Shown here piece after piece: positions 59,173 through 61,896 of a stretch of DNA of 61,896 bases. The stretch is from Marinobacter antarcticus (GTDB lineage Bacteria; Pseudomonadota; Gammaproteobacteria; Pseudomonadales; Oleiphilaceae). The stretch covers positions 1-61,896 of the forward strand of contig NZ_DRGY01000088.1 in the NCBI RefSeq assembly GCF_011049865.1. The letters run 5' to 3'. Each line of letters begins with the position of its first letter. The first letter of the stretch is position 1. A program made the position numbers and the translations under genes. The notes beneath the pieces are model-generated. The model was not told the origin of the DNA and ran no database searches. It worked only from the letters and a program-made list of their open reading frames with translations.

Positions 59173-59436
59173 TCACGCCCGCGCCGCCAGCATCACCTGC
59201 CAATTGCCAAAGTAGCGACGCGCCAGAATGATACGACCGATCACCAGCGGGCTCAGAACGGCTGCTGTCCAGCTGCCAAACAGGGCGAATTGCAGCGCAA
59301 AGGCCACGTTCGCGGAAATCAGCAGCACCATCAGACGGTCATCCCGTTTGCTGGCAAAGCCGACAATGCAGAATCCCAGTTCGATCAGGCTGATGATCTG
59401 GCCCGCCATCTCGGCATGGCTCATTCCCTCAAGCAT
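59173..59436 (-). CDS. YgjV family inner-membrane protein, shortened
   Basis: An 87-residue hydrophobic protein with about three transmembrane segments (MAGQIISLIELGFCIVGFAS; LMVLLISANVAFALQFALFG; AVLSPLVIGRIILARRYFG). It matches the N-terminal half of YgjV-type membrane proteins (about 160-180 residues). The reading frame stops exactly where the zinc-peptidase fossil begins, so a deletion may have removed its second half. It is otherwise intact with ATG 59436. Function unknown. Confidence 0.6.
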   Translation of the reverse strand: MLEGMSHAEMAGQIISLIELGFCIVGFASKRDDRLMVLLISANVAFALQFALFGSWTAAVLSPLVIGRIILARRYFGNWQVMLAARA

Positions 59437-59588
59437 GACGAACGATCCGGGACAACAAAGAAGGATTGCCAGAGGCCCGGATCCTGAGCTTCCTCACCGA
59501 AGTGCAGGCTGCCCGAAGGTTAAAGAGGTCTCCGGCGAAGGATCGGTATGGACAACTCAAAGGGCCTGCCATTGCTGGGGCTGACAGC

Positions 59589-60281
59589 TCAGGGCTTTGA
59601 GCGACTCTTCTGGTTGAACAGAAGCTGTCGCTCCTGTTCGTCCGGGCCAGCGCTGCGGCGATACTCCTTGCCCAGATTCACACCCGCCTGAACGGCGGGT
59701 CTCACCTTGATCGCATTGCGCCAACGCTGAACGTTTGGGAATTCCGTAAGGTCCTGACCCAGCGGTTTGGCAATCAGCACCCAAGGCCACGACACTATGT
59801 CGGCGATGGTGTAACCGTCTCCCAGAATGTACTCCCGGTTAGACAACCGGTCTTCCAGCACACCCAGGCAGCGGTTGTACTCATTGGCGTAACGGTTTTG
59901 TGAATAGGGATGCTCGCCGGGCGCGTAATTGACGAAATGGCTCAGTTGCCCGGCCATGGGGCCAAGGTTGCCCACTTGCCAGAACAGCCATTCCAGCAGC
60001 TCCTTTTTGCCTCTGGCATCGTTGGGCATAAACCGACCGGTTTTCTCCGCCAGATGCATCAGAATAGCCCCGGATTCGAAAACCGGCAGCGGCTCTCCAT
60101 CAACGTCGTGATCTACAATCGCCGGTATCCGGTTGTTGGGGCTGACCGCCAGAAACTCGGCTGAGAACTGATCACCCCGGCCGATGTTAACCGGGACCAT
60201 GCGATAGTCGAGACCACACTCCTCCAGCATGATGGATACCTTCCATCCGTTGGGTGTTGGCCAGTAATAGAAATCAATCAT
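59589..60281 (-). CDS. Glutathione S-transferase family protein (YfcG/Nu-like)
   Basis: A 230-residue protein with a thioredoxin-fold N-domain (MIDFYYWPTPNGWKVSIMLEE, motif YYWPTPNGWKVS; NNRIPAIVDHD; ESGAILMHLAEKTG) and a helical C-domain (LLEWLFWQVGNLGPMAGQLSHF, motif WLFWQVGNLGPM). YfcG/YghU-type Nu-class enzymes show disulfide-bond oxidoreductase activity with glutathione in E. coli. Its ATG overlaps the CoA-transferase stop (ATGA), so the pair is translationally coupled. The substrate is unknown. Confidence 0.88.
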   Translation of the reverse strand: MIDFYYWPTPNGWKVSIMLEECGLDYRMVPVNIGRGDQFSAEFLAVSPNNRIPAIVDHDVDGEPLPVFESGAILMHLAEKTGRFMPNDARGKKELLEWLFWQVGNLGPMAGQLSHFVNYAPGEHPYSQNRYANEYNRCLGVLEDRLSNREYILGDGYTIADIVSWPWVLIAKPLGQDLTEFPNVQRWRNAIKVRPAVQAGVNLGKEYRRSAGPDEQERQLLFNQKSRSKP

Positions 60282-61483
60282 GATTGCCCTTCCTCTGCCA
60301 CGCCGGCCACACCTGACTGGACCAGCGTCTGTAAGTCGTCACTGGAATAGCCGCAGCCTGCCAGCAACGCCATCGTGTCCTGCCCGAGGGACGGTGCGCC
60401 GTGCCAGGGTTGGGTTGGCGTGGCTGAGAATCGGGCCGGGCCCCGGGTCTGGCGGATTATGCCCGCCTGGGGGTGGTCATACTCTACCAGTAAGTCATTG
60501 GCCTGAACCTGTGGATGCGCCAACACCTGAGTACGGGTCAGCACCGGGGCACAAGGCACCGACTCGTCTGCCAGACGCTCCAGCCAGTTTTCTGCAGAGT
60601 CTGTTTTGATCACGGACTGAATCAGATCAAGCCGGGCGTCGATGTTTTTCTGCCTCAGTTCCGCGGTCAGGAAGCGCGGATCCTCGGCCCATTCCGGTCG
60701 ATTCAGTGCACCGATCAACGCCTGCCACTCACGGTCATTCTGCACCGCGATGGTGATATGGCCATTAGTGGTTTCGTAAATCAGATCCTGAAAGCTGGCC
60801 GCCTCCTGTTGTGGCAACTCACCCTTCACAAAGGTCTGGCTACCCATGTCCGAACTCCACAGAAACGCGATAATGGCGTCCAGCATGGACAGCCGCACAT
60901 GCTGACCCTCGCCCGTGCGCTCGCGGGCAAACAGCGCCGCAGTGATAGCCTGGGCTGCGGTTACGCCAGTGAGTTTATCGGGCAGGATGGTTCTGACCAG
61001 TTGCGGGCGTCGTTCGTCAGCGCCGGCCTGCACCGTAGCCAGGCCAGACAGGCCCTGAATCAGCGGATCGTAAACCGGCCGCTGGGCATAGGGGCCGGTG
61101 TCACCGAACCCACTGATGGACACCATGATTAGGTTCGGTGCCACCTTGCGCAATTCGTCCTCACCCAGTCCCATTCTGTCGATTACACCGGGGCGGAAAT
61201 TCTGGACAAACACATCGGCGGTGGCGACCAGCTTTAACAGCGCTTCACGCCCCGCCGGCTCTTTCAGATTGAGCGCTACCGATTTCTTGTTGCGATTGTT
61301 GTTAAGAAAGGACGCCGAGACATTGCCCTGACGGTTGGCGGCGGAACGGGTGAAATCGCCACCGGCCGGATTTTCGATCTTGATGACCTCGGCGCCCTGA
61401 TCCGCCAGCATCATCGTGGCCAGGGGGCCAGACACCATAGCCGTCAGATCAATAATCCGGATGCCTTCAAGTGGACCAGTCAT
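60278..61483 (-). CDS. CaiB/BaiF family CoA transferase
   Basis: A class III CoA transferase of 401 residues (GIRIIDLTAMVSGPLATMMLADQGAEVIKIE, motif LADQGAEVIKIE; NNNRNKKSVALNLK; FVQNFRPGVIDRMGLG; SISGFGDTGPYA). The catalytic Asp169 in LPDKLTG aligns with Asp169 of formyl-CoA transferase. It transfers CoA between carboxylic acids; the acid is unknown. It pairs with the downstream GST gene (four-base overlap). Such CoA-transferase/GST pairs occur in aromatic or amino-acid side-chain catabolism, but no catabolic genes lie nearby in the window. Confidence 0.9.
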   Translation of the reverse strand: MTGPLEGIRIIDLTAMVSGPLATMMLADQGAEVIKIENPAGGDFTRSAANRQGNVSASFLNNNRNKKSVALNLKEPAGREALLKLVATADVFVQNFRPGVIDRMGLGEDELRKVAPNLIMVSISGFGDTGPYAQRPVYDPLIQGLSGLATVQAGADERRPQLVRTILPDKLTGVTAAQAITAALFARERTGEGQHVRLSMLDAIIAFLWSSDMGSQTFVKGELPQQEAASFQDLIYETTNGHITIAVQNDREWQALIGALNRPEWAEDPRFLTAELRQKNIDARLDLIQSVIKTDSAENWLERLADESVPCAPVLTRTQVLAHPQVQANDLLVEYDHPQAGIIRQTRGPARFSATPTQPWHGAPSLGQDTMALLAGCGYSSDDLQTLVQSGVAGVAEEGQS

Positions 61484-61508
61484 GTGGGTGCTCCTGTCAT
61501 CAGCTCAG

Positions 61509-61742
61509 TCAAATGCGAGAAGTGATACCGAGAAAACCGTCCTGTTGCGCTGCCAGCGCGCACGGCTTGGAGTGAAGACGATTGCCGGGCGGCACTTTCA
61601 AGTCCTCCAACTGTACGGCCAGATTCACGTATTCAAGTTTTCTGGCAGCTGTTGGTGCGACACCCGCAGGACACTTCTTTGTCTTACCATTGGCGTACAG
61701 CTCTTGAGTTCGTTTGTCAGCGAAGGATTTAATCTTGCGCCA
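61509..61742 (-). pseudogene. HigB-type (RelE/ParE superfamily) toxin fossil
   Basis: An open stretch without a start codon reads KIKSFADKRTQELYANGKT, KCPAGVAPTAARKLEYVNLA and LEDLKVPPGNRLHS, close to HigB/plasmid maintenance toxins (xxIKSFxxK..L...G.., RKLxxLxxAxxLxDLxVPPGNRLE). After NRLHS the frame departs from the family; shifting by one base gives LQAVRAGSATGRFSRYH, which partly resembles the usual LEALKGDRAGQYSIRI. The initiating Met is lost (a Lys codon is in its place) and no HigA antitoxin is seen. It is inactive. Confidence 0.65.
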
Positions 61743-61896
61743 CTTGATTGACTTGTATGGATACTAACTCTGCAGTTTGGGTAAAGTGAGGCCCAGGCTT
61801 TAGCAGCAACTAAAGCTTCCTACACAGCAGTTCGGTGAGCGACTGGTTCCTCTATTGAGAGACCGTTAACAAGTGAGAACGCTGCGTAGACTCCAA
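61743..61896. other. Right-edge intergenic DNA, nothing recognised
   Basis: No gene, RNA or clear repeat was recognised between the HigB fossil and the window end. Confidence 0.4.

Overview
The window reads as a chromosome segment of a marine gammaproteobacterium, most likely Marinobacter or a close relative. That is an inference from gene content and order: pilD-coaE-yacG, the mla-ibaG-murA-hisGDC run, kdsD-kdsC-lptCAB-rpoN-hpf-ptsN-rapZ-ptsO, rng-maf-mreDCB, gatCAB, a pycR/pycA/oadA locus and a DUF1302/DUF1329 pair. No rRNA, tRNA or CRISPR array was seen.

Layout. 1-6.9 kb: end of pilD, coaE, an unknown outer-membrane-like protein, trmO, a hybrid histidine kinase, yacG, a YfaZ-type porin-like protein and a Bax-like glucosaminidase. 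7.0-9.8 kb: an orphan type VI secretion cassette made of a PAAR-DUF2235 (Tle1-like) phospholipase and a DUF2931 lipoprotein, followed by a mosaic fossil of a second cassette. 9.8-16 kb: a MalT/LAL-type regulator with DUF1329 and DUF1302 envelope proteins. 16.2-18.7 kb: zapE, zapG and a Nif3-like gene. 18.7-26.4 kb, minus strand: hisC, hisD, hisG, murA, ibaG and mlaBCDEF. 26.6-36 kb, plus strand: Kdo synthesis, Lpt transport, sigma-54, hibernation factor, nitrogen PTS, mgtE and darP. 36-44.3 kb, minus strand: yhdP, rng, maf, mreD, mreC, mreB. 44.5-53.6 kb: an MscS/BON channel, gatCAB, pycR and the two-subunit pyruvate carboxylase.

From 53.6 kb to the end the character changes to a decaying accessory region. 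It holds an IS30 fossil, an IS5 fossil, AT-rich DNA, a GC-rich 241-bp element of nested inverted repeats, an Ig/DUF3494 (ice-binding-like) lipoprotein, a diguanylate cyclase interrupted by an in-frame amber codon, a zinc-peptidase fossil abutting a shortened ygjV, a GST/CoA-transferase pair and a HigB-toxin fossil.

How the genes work together: the core is an envelope-biogenesis block (peptidoglycan precursor, phospholipid retrograde transport, Kdo and LPS export, cell-shape proteins) with linked regulatory and translation genes. The most unusual signals are the effector/immunity mosaic at 9.6 kb, the folded repeat element at 55.3-55.6 kb and the amber-interrupted cyclic-di-GMP gene.
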